Shown piece after piece: positions 44,014-53,710 of a stretch of DNA of 64,000 bases. The stretch is from the NCBI GenBank assembly GCA_017543905.1, contig JAFYFC010000055.1:1-64000 (forward strand), given 5' to 3'. Source of the stretch: Clostridia bacterium. Its GTDB lineage: Bacteria; Bacillota; Clostridia; Christensenellales; Aristaeellaceae. Each line of letters begins with the position of its first letter. The first letter of the stretch is position 1. Position numbers and translations under genes: made by a program. A model generated the notes under the pieces. It did no database searches, was not told the origin of the DNA, and was given only the letters and a program-made list of their open reading frames with translations.

Positions 44014-44022
44014 GGAGGCAGC

Positions 44023-44595
44023 ATGTATGTTTTAGTTGGGCTCGGCAATCCCGGCGCCAAATACGAATATACATATCACAACATGGGGTTTCGCGTGCTC
44101 GACGAGCTCGCGGACAGACACTCTATCAGAATCGAACAGAAAAAATGCAAGGCGCTCGTAGGAGAAGGCTTCATAAAAGGCGAAAAAGCCGTGCTCTGCA
44201 AGCCTCAGACATTTATGAACCTTTCCGGAGAAAGCGTAGTGCAGCTTTTAAACTGGTACAAATGTGATCCGGAAGAAATTATTATTATATATGACGATAC
44301 GGATCTTCCTTCAGGCAAGGTGAGATTCAGATCCAAAGGCAGCGCAGGTACGCACAACGGCATGCGCAGTATTGTTGAGCTCACGGGCCGTACAGATATT
44401 CCGCGTCTGCGCGTCGGAATAGGCAGGCCGCCGGAGTATATGGAGCTTGCCGATTTTGTGCTTTCAAGGCCTGCGGCAGAATACAAAGAAGCGATCGACA
44501 ACGCGATAAGCAAGGCCGCCGACGCGGCAGAGGTTTATTTGACGGAAGGGCTGCAAAGCATACAGGCATATTTAGGAAAAGGAAATGAGCTGTAA
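44023..44595 (+). CDS. pth: Peptidyl-tRNA hydrolase
   Basis: A 190-residue enzyme releasing peptides from stalled peptidyl-tRNA. The catalytic His19 in TYHNMGF, the GLGNPGAKYEYT motif, KPQTFMNLSG and IYDDTDLPSGKVR with its catalytic Asp are present. GGAGG precedes the ATG. It overlaps mfd by 11 nt, a conserved pairing in Firmicutes. Confidence 0.97.
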   Translation: MYVLVGLGNPGAKYEYTYHNMGFRVLDELADRHSIRIEQKKCKALVGEGFIKGEKAVLCKPQTFMNLSGESVVQLLNWYKCDPEEIIIIYDDTDLPSGKVRFRSKGSAGTHNGMRSIVELTGRTDIPRLRVGIGRPPEYMELADFVLSRPAAEYKEAIDNAISKAADAAEVYLTEGLQSIQAYLGKGNEL

Positions 44596-47500
44596 CGGAG
44601 ATTTTCTTTTTGAACATATAAAACGACTCAGTGCCTATAATGAGCTAAAATCAGGCATTGAGGAGCACAAGCACGTAAACATTTACGGGCTTGAGGATAC
44701 GTGCGCACTGTCTGTGATCGCTGCGCTGAAAACGGAAAGCACGCAGCAGATGCTGTATCTTTGCGAAAACGATATGCTTGCACGCAGACGCGCCGAGGAT
44801 TTCAGATCGCTCGGCATTAAAGCGCAGGCGCTTGCGTCACAGGAAATCTCCTTTTTCAAGGCGACAGCATCGAGCAACGAGATAAGTCAGCAAAGGCTTA
44901 AAACCCTCGGCGATTTTCTCTGCAAAAAAACAGACGTGCTCGTCGTTTCGGCCGAAGCGTCTTTGACGCGGCTCATGCAGCCGCAGAGATTCCTTGAAAG
45001 AATCACCAAAGTACGCACAGGCATGACCGCAAAGCCGGACAGGCTCATTTCAAGCCTTACGCAATCCGGTTATGCGCGAGTTGATATCGTGGAAAGCCGC
45101 GGGCAGTGCGCGCTCAGAGGCGGCATAATAGACGTTTATCCCGTGGGCATGCCGAATGCTATCCGAATAGAATTCTTTGACGACGAGATCGATCAGATGC
45201 GCGAATTTGACGTGCTTACACAGCGCAGTCTTGAACAGATCGCGGAGGTTGAGATTTATCCGGCAAAGGAGCTGCTGCTAAGCAGCGAAGAAAGCATTCA
45301 GGCGGGCCGCTTCCTTGAGGAGCTTCTGTCGGGAATGACGCAGGAAAACAAGCTCGACAGGCAGCGTATACTCGAAAAGCAGTTCGATCTCACTCCTTAT
45401 GAACAATTCTTCGAATCCGAGCAGACCGAGGCGGACAGTGCGCCCGATACAGAAGAAAACGGCGAAGGCCTAAATGGCAATCATAGACAGGAAAAGAAAC
45501 CTTTCAGGACGAACAGCCTCGAAAGACGGTATATGCCTGTGGCTGACGCTCTCCAAAGCGGCAGAAGCGTGGACATAGATCCGAGCTTTACGTGCATACT
45601 TGACACAAGCAACTGCAGTATTTTTGAATTTGCTTCCGAAGCGCTTATAGCAGTCGAGCAGGCTGACCGCTATAAAGAGCGCTGCACCGGAGTAAGAGAC
45701 GATTTTATTCTAACCTTCAAAGCGGCATTCGAACGCGGCGAAGCATTAAAGCATCAGGCAGCGGCCATCTTATCGTATGACGAAATACTGCCCGCGCTTA
45801 AAGCGCATACGATTATCAGCATCGATTCTTTCCTTCGTTCAAAGCACGATATCGCACCTCAGCGTCTTATAAAGTTTGACTCTTCCGCAGCGATCGGCTT
45901 TTCCGGCAATATATGCGAGCTTGCGGGCGAGATAAAACGTTTGACCGCGAGCAGAATGTATACGGTGCTGCTGTCAGGCGGTATCGCAAGGGGACAGCGG
46001 CTCAGCAAGGAACTGCTGGATTACGATATTGTTGCTCCGTTCAGTGAAGACATTCCGCATAGCATAGATGCCGGGATACCGTATATAATACCACTGGGTA
46101 TTTCAAGCGGTATGGTTTTGCCCGGGATTTCGCTGTACGTATTCGGCGAGGACGATATTTTCGGGAGAGGCAAACATAAAAGGCGCTTGTCGTCATCCTC
46201 AGACAAGCGCATAACCGCTTTTACTCAGCTGAAGCCCGGGGACTATGTAGTACACGAAAACCACGGTATAGGGCAGTATATGGGTACTGTCAGAATGACG
46301 GTGGACGGAGCGGCGCGCGATTTTCTGAATATCCGTTACGGCGGCACCGACAAGCTGTACGTTCCGACTGATCAGATGGATCGGATACAGAAATATATCG
46401 GAGCAGAGGGTGAAGCGCCGAAGCTAAATCATCTGTCCGGTGGCGACTGGCAAAAACAGAAGGCCAAGGCGAAGCGCGCCATAAAAGAAATAGCGGGCGA
46501 ACTGATCAAGCTCTATGCGGAACGCAGTACCGTGCAGGGATATGCGTTTTCACCTGATACGCCCTGGCAGAAGGATTTTGAAGACAGCTTTCCGTTTGAG
46601 GAAACGCCTGATCAGCTGACCGCCATATCCGAAATAAAAGCCGATATGGAAAAGCCGCTGGTAATGGACAGGCTGCTTTGCGGCGACGTAGGCTACGGCA
46701 AAACAGAGGTCGCGCTGCGGGCTATATTCAAATGCGTGAGCGACGGAAAACAGGCGGTACTGCTTGCGCCGACCACTATTCTCGTACAGCAGCATTACGC
46801 TACCGCGCTTAACCGTTTTGCAAACTTCCCTGTAAATATCGAAACGTTGTCGCGCTTCAAAACGCCCGCCGAACAAAAAGAAGTGATCCGAAAGCTGAAA
46901 ACCGGAGAGATCGACTTTGTGATCGGAACGCACAGGCTGCTTGGCAAGGATATAGAGTTCAGGGATTTAGGGCTTCTCGTAGTGGACGAAGAACAGCGCT
47001 TCGGAGTAGGGCATAAAGAAAAGATAAAGCAGTATAAAAAAAGCGTTGACGTGCTGACTCTTTCAGCAACGCCTATACCACGTACACTGCATATGTCGAT
47101 GGTAGGCATACGCGATATGTCGATACTCAAAACGCCGCCGGAGGAACGTTTCCCTGTACAAACTTACGTCGTCGAGTACTCTGACGGTCTGATTCGCGAC
47201 GCGATACTCAGGGAGGTCTCACGCGGCGGGCAAGTATACGTATTGCATAACCGCGTTCAGACGATAGACCTTATGTATTCGCGGCTTAAAAAGCTCGTGC
47301 CGGAGGTAAGCATCGCAATCGGCCACGGGCAAATGCGTGAACAGCAGCTTGAAGACGTGATGCTCGATTTCTACGACGGCAAATTTGACGTACTCTTATG
47401 CAGCACGATAATCGAAGCCGGGCTTGACGTTCCGCGCGCAAACACGCTGATAGTTCTCGACAGCGACCGCTTCGGTCTTGCGCAATTATATCAGCTGCGC

Positions 47501-48238
47501 GGCCGCGTCGGCAGGTCGAACCGCATTGCATATGCATATCTTACAGTCAATCCGAATAAAATACTGACCGACGAGGCGGAAAAACGCCTGAACGCGATAC
47601 GTGACTTCACAGAATTCGGTTCGGGCTTCCGTGTGGCCATGCGAGACCTTGAAATACGCGGCACAGGCAATATACTGGGCGCAGAGCAAAGCGGGCATAT
47701 GGAGGCTATCGGTTACGATCTTTATGTAAAGCTGATCAATGAAACCGTTGCCGAAATGCAGGGCACACAGACCGCAAGCCCGATACAGACACGGATGGAG
47801 CTGAACATAGACGCATACCTCTCCTCGGATTACATCGCCGCAGATACAATGCGCATAGAGATGTATAAGCGTATCGCTGAAATACGCGACAACGAAAGCC
47901 GCGACGACGTTATAGACGAGCTTATCGACAGATTCGGAGACCCCGGAAAGCCCGTAATGAATCTTATAAACATAGCAAAGCTTAAATCTCAATGCGAAAA
48001 GCTTGGAATCGACAGCGTGAGCTTCAAGGACGGTTCTCTGAATATGCGCTTTTCCGAAGAAGCGAATCTGGATTTAAGAAAGCTGCTCGTAGCGGTTTCG
48101 AACGAAAAGCTGCTTAAGTTTATTCCGCGCAAACCCGGAATACTTACATACGGCAACGCAGCAGCTTCACCCGACAAGCTGCTTGAGCCCTGTGCGGACG
48201 CGCTTCACAACGTAATAAACAATATATTCGGCGACTGA
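44585..48238 (+). CDS. mfd: Transcription-repair coupling factor Mfd
   Basis: A 1217-residue ATP-dependent translocase that removes RNA polymerase stalled at DNA damage and recruits UvrA. UvrB-like N-terminal domains (about 1-250) are followed by a charged insert (about 279-305). The RNA-polymerase interaction domain (about 545-610) has GDYVVHENHGIGQY. The RecG-like motor has Walker A GDVGYGKTEVALRA near residue 700, VVDEEQRFG and LRGRVGRS, and TRCF domain D7 ends the protein. The start overlaps pth. Confidence 0.97.
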   Translation: MSCNGDFLFEHIKRLSAYNELKSGIEEHKHVNIYGLEDTCALSVIAALKTESTQQMLYLCENDMLARRRAEDFRSLGIKAQALASQEISFFKATASSNEISQQRLKTLGDFLCKKTDVLVVSAEASLTRLMQPQRFLERITKVRTGMTAKPDRLISSLTQSGYARVDIVESRGQCALRGGIIDVYPVGMPNAIRIEFFDDEIDQMREFDVLTQRSLEQIAEVEIYPAKELLLSSEESIQAGRFLEELLSGMTQENKLDRQRILEKQFDLTPYEQFFESEQTEADSAPDTEENGEGLNGNHRQEKKPFRTNSLERRYMPVADALQSGRSVDIDPSFTCILDTSNCSIFEFASEALIAVEQADRYKERCTGVRDDFILTFKAAFERGEALKHQAAAILSYDEILPALKAHTIISIDSFLRSKHDIAPQRLIKFDSSAAIGFSGNICELAGEIKRLTASRMYTVLLSGGIARGQRLSKELLDYDIVAPFSEDIPHSIDAGIPYIIPLGISSGMVLPGISLYVFGEDDIFGRGKHKRRLSSSSDKRITAFTQLKPGDYVVHENHGIGQYMGTVRMTVDGAARDFLNIRYGGTDKLYVPTDQMDRIQKYIGAEGEAPKLNHLSGGDWQKQKAKAKRAIKEIAGELIKLYAERSTVQGYAFSPDTPWQKDFEDSFPFEETPDQLTAISEIKADMEKPLVMDRLLCGDVGYGKTEVALRAIFKCVSDGKQAVLLAPTTILVQQHYATALNRFANFPVNIETLSRFKTPAEQKEVIRKLKTGEIDFVIGTHRLLGKDIEFRDLGLLVVDEEQRFGVGHKEKIKQYKKSVDVLTLSATPIPRTLHMSMVGIRDMSILKTPPEERFPVQTYVVEYSDGLIRDAILREVSRGGQVYVLHNRVQTIDLMYSRLKKLVPEVSIAIGHGQMREQQLEDVMLDFYDGKFDVLLCSTIIEAGLDVPRANTLIVLDSDRFGLAQLYQLRGRVGRSNRIAYAYLTVNPNKILTDEAEKRLNAIRDFTEFGSGFRVAMRDLEIRGTGNILGAEQSGHMEAIGYDLYVKLINETVAEMQGTQTASPIQTRMELNIDAYLSSDYIAADTMRIEMYKRIAEIRDNESRDDVIDELIDRFGDPGKPVMNLINIAKLKSQCEKLGIDSVSFKDGSLNMRFSEEANLDLRKLLVAVSNEKLLKFIPRKPGILTYGNAAASPDKLLEPCADALHNVINNIFGD

Positions 48239-48251
48239 GCGGATATTTCAA

Positions 48252-50159
48252 ATGAACGAGAACAGAAACCGCGGAATAAATAAAAGCTTCCTGCCCGTTA
48301 CAAAGCAGGAAATGCTGGACAGAGGATGGGACGAGCCGGATTTCGTGTACGTGACGGGAGACGCATACGTCGACCATCCTTCCTTCGGCTTGGCAATTAT
48401 TTCCAGAGTGCTCGAAAAAGCGGGATACAGGGTATGCATACTGCCGCAGCCTGACTGGCATTCCAAGGACGAATTTACGCGCTTCGGCAGGCCGCGCATA
48501 GGATTTCTGGTAACCGCCGGCGTAGTTGATTCCATGGTCAATAATTATACCGTTGCCAGAAAAAAACGCAATACGGATTCTTACTCGCCGGGCGGTAAAG
48601 CCGGCAAGCGTCCGGACAGAGCGACGATAGTATACTGCAACCGTATAAGGGAATCTTACAGAGATATATTTATCGGTATAGGCGGCGTCGAGGCTTCGCT
48701 CAGACGCTTTGCTCATTACGATTACTGGGATAACCGTGTCAGAAACAGCATACTCGTCGATTCAGGCGCGGATATACTGATGTACGGCATGGGTGAAAAG
48801 ACGATAGTAGAGGTGGCGCGCTTTGCCGAGCATACGCACGATTATGCCGCCTGTACTATACCTGGCACATGCGTTATGAGCAGCGAACCGCCTCAAAACG
48901 CACTTGAAATCCCCTCGCAGGAAGAGACTGCGGAGAATAAAGCCGCTTACTGCAAAGCGTTTATGGCTGAGTACGGCAATCAGGATCCGATATGCGGAAA
49001 ACGCCTGTGCCAAAGGCACGGCGACAGGTATCTGGTTCAGAACACGCCCGCAATGCCGCTTAATACGAATGAGCTGGACGAAACATACGATCTGCCGTAT
49101 ACGCGCAGATGGCATCCGATGTACGATAAGGACGGCGGAATACCCGCGCTTTCGGAAGTGGAGTTTTCCATCGTATCAGAGCGTGGCTGTTTCGGCGCCT
49201 GTTCATTTTGCGCGCTCACGCTTCATCAGGGGCGTATAGTTACCTCCCGCAGCAAGCAATCGATACTCAAAGAAGGCAGGCTGCTGACGAGTTTAAACGG
49301 CTTCAAGGGGTATATACACGACGTCGGCGGCCCGACTGCGAACTTTCGTCATCCTGCCTGCGCAAAGCAGCTGAAGGAAGGCACATGTGCGCACAGACAG
49401 TGCCTGTTCCCCGAGCCGTGCAAAAACATCGACGCGGAACAGAACGAATATACTGATATATTAAGAGAACTCAGAAAGCTGCCGAACGTAAAAAAGGTTT
49501 TCGTGCGCAGCGGAATTAGATATGATTATCTTTTGCTCGACAGCAAGAACACGCTGCTTGAAGAGCTGGTAAAGCATCACATAAGCGGACAATTGAAGGT
49601 CGCGCCCGAGCACATTTCACCCAGGGTCCTCCACTACATGGGGAAGCCCGGGAAGGAAGTATTCGAAAAATTCTGCTCCCTGTATGAGCGTACAAATGAG
49701 AAATACGGATTAAAGCAGTATCTCGTGCCGTATTTTATGTCGAGTCATCCGGGCTGTACCTTGGACGATGCGATAATGCTTGCGCAATACATGAAGCGCA
49801 CGCATCTGCATCCCGAGCAGGTACAGGATTTTTATCCCACACCCGGAACGCTTTCGACCTGTATGTATTATACGGGCACTGATCCGCGCACAGGCAAGCA
49901 TGTATACGTAGCAAAGAGCTATGAGGAAAAAGCGATGCAGCGCGCGCTTATGCAGTACAATCTACCTCAAAACAGAGAGCTCGTCATTAAGGCGCTCAAA
50001 AAAGCAGGCAGGCTCGATCTGATCGGCAGAGGCCCGCATTGCCTTATCTCCGATACGACCGATAACACAAGAATCGTAAACAATAAGCCGTCTGACAAAC
50101 GCGGAGGAAAAACACATGAATTGCACGCTAACAATCCTGTCGTCAGAAAACGGAAATAA
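48252..50159 (+). CDS. YgiQ family radical SAM protein (UPF0313)
   Basis: A 635-residue radical-SAM protein with the long N-terminal B12-like region typical of YgiQ (YVTGDAYVDHPSFGLAII). The cluster motif GCFGACSFCALTLHQGR has Cys313, 317 and 320. It ends with the DUF3362 region and a basic tail (HANNPVVRKRK). Function is unproven. It follows mfd after 13 nt and overlaps the ASKHA gene by 44 nt. Confidence 0.92.
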   Translation: MNENRNRGINKSFLPVTKQEMLDRGWDEPDFVYVTGDAYVDHPSFGLAIISRVLEKAGYRVCILPQPDWHSKDEFTRFGRPRIGFLVTAGVVDSMVNNYTVARKKRNTDSYSPGGKAGKRPDRATIVYCNRIRESYRDIFIGIGGVEASLRRFAHYDYWDNRVRNSILVDSGADILMYGMGEKTIVEVARFAEHTHDYAACTIPGTCVMSSEPPQNALEIPSQEETAENKAAYCKAFMAEYGNQDPICGKRLCQRHGDRYLVQNTPAMPLNTNELDETYDLPYTRRWHPMYDKDGGIPALSEVEFSIVSERGCFGACSFCALTLHQGRIVTSRSKQSILKEGRLLTSLNGFKGYIHDVGGPTANFRHPACAKQLKEGTCAHRQCLFPEPCKNIDAEQNEYTDILRELRKLPNVKKVFVRSGIRYDYLLLDSKNTLLEELVKHHISGQLKVAPEHISPRVLHYMGKPGKEVFEKFCSLYERTNEKYGLKQYLVPYFMSSHPGCTLDDAIMLAQYMKRTHLHPEQVQDFYPTPGTLSTCMYYTGTDPRTGKHVYVAKSYEEKAMQRALMQYNLPQNRELVIKALKKAGRLDLIGRGPHCLISDTTDNTRIVNNKPSDKRGGKTHELHANNPVVRKRK

Positions 50160-51576
50160 TATACAGCTTGCATGCAGCGCGGGAGAACGTCTGTATGACG
50201 TGCTTGCACGTAACGGCATAAGGTTTTCCGCTCCCTGCGGGGGCAAAGGCAAATGCGGGAAGTGCCGCGTACATGCATGGGGAGGCATCAAAACCGATAA
50301 CGACGGCACCTGTCTTATATGCAAAACCTATATCGAAAACGATTGCACGATCGATTTTAACGAGAAGCATGCGCGCGTGCTGACGGGCGGAATCGTAAAT
50401 ACATTTGAAACTGACGGGCATAAAGGGCTCGGCCTTGCCGCTGACATCGGCACGACGACTATCGCGGTTTATCTCATGGATATGCTTACCGGCAAGGAGC
50501 TCGCGCGCACGTCCATGCTCAATCCGCAGCGTATACATGGCGCGGACGTAATATCGCGGCTTCAATATGCGCTGATTTCAGAAGATAACCGCCGCACGCT
50601 TTCAAACGAGATACATACGGCGCTTGACGAAGCCGGACGCATTCTTCTGGAAAAGGCAGGGCTAAGCAACCAGAGTATACTTTTGTCGGCATTCGCCGGG
50701 AATACAGTAATGATGCATCTGGCAAGCGGATATGACGCCTCGGGGCTTGCCAAAGCGCCGTTTATTCCGTATTATACAGCTGCACACCGCCGCACAGTTT
50801 ACGGAAAAAAAGTGTTTCTGGGCGGCTGCGTATCGGGCTATGTCGGGGCGGACACAACTGCCGCGATGCTTGCGTGCGGCTTCGACACAGGCGACGAAAC
50901 AGTGCTGCTTATCGATATCGGCACGAACGGCGAGATAGTTCTAAGAGACAAGGGCAGATACTTCTGCTGCTCCTGTGCAGCGGGCCCTGCATTCGAAGGC
51001 GCTCATATCACGTGCGGCACCGGAGCGGTAGACGGAGCGATTGACCACCTAACCGAACGCGGCAGCGGTTTCACTTATACGACTATAAACGGCGCAGAGC
51101 CTTCGGGCATATGCGGCAGCGGTTTAATAGATGCAATTGCTTATCTCGCCCGTAACAAGAGCATAAATCCAATGGGGCGCATGGGGGAAAGATTCTATAT
51201 ATCCGATAACGTTTTCATCGCGCCGGAGGATGTAAGAGAGGTTCAGTTGGCTAAAGCCGCGATTGCCGCCGGAATCGAGATACTTTGCAGCAAAGCACAG
51301 ATATCGTACGGCGAAATCGATAAGGTTTATCTTGCCGGAGGCTTTGGCAACTGTATAAGCGTAGCGTCAGCCTGCAGCATAGGCTTGCTGCCGAAGGAAA
51401 TAGAGCACAAAACGACAGGCGTAGGCAACGCTGCCGGAGACGGTATCAAGATGCAGCTTTTGTCCGAAGCGTCTGTCAGGCGTGCGGAAAAGCTGAGAAG
51501 GCTTACCGAATACGTCGAGCTTTCGGCCGAGCCTGATTTCGAAGATATCTTCTCAGACAATCTGCTGTTTTATTAA
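50116..51576 (+). CDS. [2Fe-2S] ferredoxin-ASKHA protein (DUF4445), RACo-like
   Basis: A 486-residue protein. The N-terminal [2Fe-2S] domain has cysteines in APCGGKGKCGKC plus CLIC. The ASKHA/actin-like ATPase domain has AADIGTTTIAVYLMD and LIDIGTNGEIVL. The family includes reductive activators of corrinoid proteins (RACo, RamA). Two URO-D-type methyltransferases lie 11 kb away at the window edge and could belong to the same chemistry, but no corrinoid protein is seen. GGAGG sits 8 nt before the ATG inside the YgiQ gene. Confidence 0.87.
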   Translation: MNCTLTILSSENGNNIQLACSAGERLYDVLARNGIRFSAPCGGKGKCGKCRVHAWGGIKTDNDGTCLICKTYIENDCTIDFNEKHARVLTGGIVNTFETDGHKGLGLAADIGTTTIAVYLMDMLTGKELARTSMLNPQRIHGADVISRLQYALISEDNRRTLSNEIHTALDEAGRILLEKAGLSNQSILLSAFAGNTVMMHLASGYDASGLAKAPFIPYYTAAHRRTVYGKKVFLGGCVSGYVGADTTAAMLACGFDTGDETVLLIDIGTNGEIVLRDKGRYFCCSCAAGPAFEGAHITCGTGAVDGAIDHLTERGSGFTYTTINGAEPSGICGSGLIDAIAYLARNKSINPMGRMGERFYISDNVFIAPEDVREVQLAKAAIAAGIEILCSKAQISYGEIDKVYLAGGFGNCISVASACSIGLLPKEIEHKTTGVGNAAGDGIKMQLLSEASVRRAEKLRRLTEYVELSAEPDFEDIFSDNLLFY

Positions 51577-51623
51577 AATTAGAAATACTTCAGAAATATT
51601 TTCTTAAAACATCCGAAAAGATA

Positions 51624-51652
51624 TTGACAGACTTCGTTCGGTTCTGTATAAT
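51624..51652 (+). promoter_or_regulatory. Consensus sigma-A promoter with repeated operator, TetR gene
   Basis: TTGACA (51624-51629) and TATAAT (51647-51652) are exactly 17 nt apart. ACAGACTTCG occurs at 51627-51636 and again at 51657-51666, one copy across the -35 box and one at the start site, 30 bp apart. Confidence 0.8.
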
Positions 51653-51666
51653 AATTACAGACTTCG
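51627..51666 (+). promoter_or_regulatory. Putative operator: two direct ACAGACTTCG repeats
   Basis: Two identical 10-mers lie in phase about three helical turns apart, flanking the -10 box. They are likely autoregulatory sites for the TetR protein encoded just downstream. Confidence 0.55.
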
Positions 51667-51701
51667 GTACGTATTTATTTACAAATCGGACGGTGAATCA
51701 G

Positions 51702-52400
51702 GTGCAAAAGGGCGACAGACGCAAGGCAGCTATAATCGACACTGCCGAGAATCTTTTTTACAGCAAGGGTTATGAAAATACATCAATTCAGGATATACTG
51801 GACGCGCTTAAGCTCTCCAAGGGCGGCTTTTACCATCATTTTGAGAGTAAGCTAAGTCTGCTTGTCGCTATTTGCGAAAAACGAGCCAATATTTATGCCG
51901 AAAACTGCCGTGCGGAGATCAAGGCAAATTCGTATACGGGTATAGATAAGCTCAACTGTGTACTTTCGTACAGCTCTTATCTTAAGGACGCATCCTTCGA
52001 GTTCGTTTCGATAATGCTCGACGTGGCTTACCGTCAGCAGCAGGTAATGCTGCGTGAACATATGAGCATGGCCGGGGTAGAGCTTATGCACGAATTGGCG
52101 TACGACGCGATAAACGAAGGCATGGCGCAGAATGTGTTTTTTTCAAAGTTCAGCAGCGAGCTTTCTGATATAGTATTGAATCTTGCGCATATGCTTACTG
52201 ATGAAGTAAGCGAAATAGCAGTTATAACTGATGACGATTATACCCGGACTTCCTGCATAAATCAGAAAATCGAGGCATACACATACGCTTGCGAAACTTT
52301 GCTGAACGCGCCGCACGGTTCGCTGAAGCTTCTGGACGAAAACACTATATCGACGATAAACAATTCGCTGTCATACTGCAACAGCGCGCAGGCGAGCTGA
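51702..52400 (+). CDS. TetR/AcrR family transcriptional regulator
   Basis: A 232-residue repressor. The N-terminal helix-turn-helix (about 5-55) has AAIIDTAENLFYSKGYENTSIQDI and LKLSKGGFYHHFESK. The C-terminal ligand domain is helical and not assignable. There is no ATG near the domain start: a GTG at 51702 with GGTGA upstream, or a GTG at 51693, must be used. Starting at 51624 is impossible because that is the -35 box. The stop abuts the convergent lipid kinase gene. No divergent efflux or target gene is adjacent. Confidence 0.87.
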   Translation: MQKGDRRKAAIIDTAENLFYSKGYENTSIQDILDALKLSKGGFYHHFESKLSLLVAICEKRANIYAENCRAEIKANSYTGIDKLNCVLSYSSYLKDASFEFVSIMLDVAYRQQQVMLREHMSMAGVELMHELAYDAINEGMAQNVFFSKFSSELSDIVLNLAHMLTDEVSEIAVITDDDYTRTSCINQKIEAYTYACETLLNAPHGSLKLLDENTISTINNSLSYCNSAQAS

Positions 52401-53265
52401 TCAGAGACTAAAGCGCAGCTTGTTGCTTATGACGTTCAGCGTCACCTGATCGGCTTTGCGTATTTCGCCGTCAATCTGATAGCGCATATCCTTAGCGCGC
52501 ACCGTTACGGATTTGCAGGCTTTAGTGCTTGCAAGTCCGTATTTGATATGCTTGCCGAGCACGAACAGCGGAAGAAGCCTCATAAGGCTTCGCTTTTTGA
52601 CCGGCTTCACTTCTACGAGCTCGAACATGCCGTCGAATGGATTTGCGTTCGGACAGGCCTTCATTCCGCCTCCGATATACTGTCCGTTGCCGATGGAAAG
52701 CACGCTCAGCTCTTTTTTCTCGAATGCTCCGCCGTCGACGCTTATTTCACAAACGAAAGGTCTGTAGTCTCGGACCGCTTGCCTGACGGCCATTAGGTAT
52801 GCCTTCAGACCGGAAAACCTGATCTTGAACATATCGAGTCTGCGCAATACCTCGACGTCAAAGCCGGCTCCGAATTCGTTCATGAAGTATTCCTCGTTTG
52901 CCGACGCAAAATCGATATGCTTAACCGTTCCGTCAAGCTGCGCCGTGAGCGCTTTTATAGGGTCATTTGGCAGTTTTACACATTTGATAAAATCGTTGCC
53001 TGTACCGCACGGCACATACATAAGCCGCATATCATGACCAGGCAGCTCGTTCATTAAATCGAGAACAGTTCCGTCTCCTCCCAGAATACACACAGTATCG
53101 TTTTCTCTGCAGGGTACGGCTTTATAATGCTCGCGGCGCGGTGGATATGTCGTTTCCAGAACATCGTATTCTATTCCGCGTTCGTCCAGCAGCGCTTTGA
53201 CCTTCGGAAGCGTTCTTATGGCTTTCTTGCCTCCGGAAGTCGGATTTACTTATAACCGTGAACAT
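52401..53265 (-). pseudogene. Diacylglycerol kinase-family lipid kinase, frameshifted near the start
   Basis: The intact part (from about 53246 down) encodes a DAGK-catalytic protein with CILGGDGTVLDLMNEL, YVPCGTGNDF and IGNGQYIGGGMKACP. The ATG at 53265 has a ribosome site (GAGG) but is in another frame. Removing one A in the minus-strand AA at 53250-53251 restores MFTVIVNPTSGGKKAI joined to the rest, giving 287 residues with the family's NPxSG opening. As written, the ATG frame stops early. A GTG at 53093 could give only the last 230 residues without the NPTSGG motif. It is either a real lesion or a sequencing error. Confidence 0.85.
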
Positions 53266-53274
53266 AGCCTCACC

Positions 53275-53709
53275 TCAGTTCATACCGATAAGCTGAGCCT
53301 GCGAAACGCCGTCGATATGCGCTACAGACTCGAGCATCGTATCTGGGCTGATATCTGACGCGTTCAGATCGACGGTAACCGTAACGCTCGCAATTTGACC
53401 GATCGGCAGACTTTGGCTTATTGTCAATACGCTCGCACCAGCGGCTGAAAAATACGAAAGTACATTTGAAAGTACGCCCGGTTCATGCGTAAGCAGCATG
53501 AAAAACGTCGCATAATGCACGTTTTCAAATCTGGTCGCTTCATACACGCTGTCTTTGTATTTATAATATGTACTGCGCGAAATACCGTTAAGCCTCACGG
53601 CTTCCGTAACGCTGTTCGTTTTTCCGCTTTCAAGTAGCTTTTTTGCGGACAGCACTTTAAAAAAGTAATCCGGCAATACTTCGGAGTCGACATAGAGATA
53701 CGTTTTCAT
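53275..53709 (-). CDS. UPF0735 ACT-domain protein (PheB-like)
   Basis: A 144-residue protein. The N-terminal helix-turn-helix-like segment has NSVTEAVRLNGISRSTYYKYKD and the C-terminal ACT domain has THEPGVLSNVLSYFSAAGASVLTI. ACT domains bind amino acids, and PheB proteins commonly sit beside hom and thrC, as here (1 nt from thrC). It may sense threonine or another amino acid; its target is not known. The old name PheB does not prove chorismate mutase activity. Confidence 0.88.
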   Translation of the reverse strand: MKTYLYVDSEVLPDYFFKVLSAKKLLESGKTNSVTEAVRLNGISRSTYYKYKDSVYEATRFENVHYATFFMLLTHEPGVLSNVLSYFSAAGASVLTISQSLPIGQIASVTVTVDLNASDISPDTMLESVAHIDGVSQAQLIGMN

Positions 53710-53710
53710 A

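Noticed and set aside
51624-51692. Upstream start for the TetR gene at 51624
   Set aside because: That codon is the -35 box of a consensus promoter, so the mRNA begins downstream of it.
53093-53095. GTG at 53093 as a genuine start of the lipid kinase
   Set aside because: It would omit the NPTSGG nucleotide-binding opening, which is encoded just upstream in the same frame behind a one-base shift.
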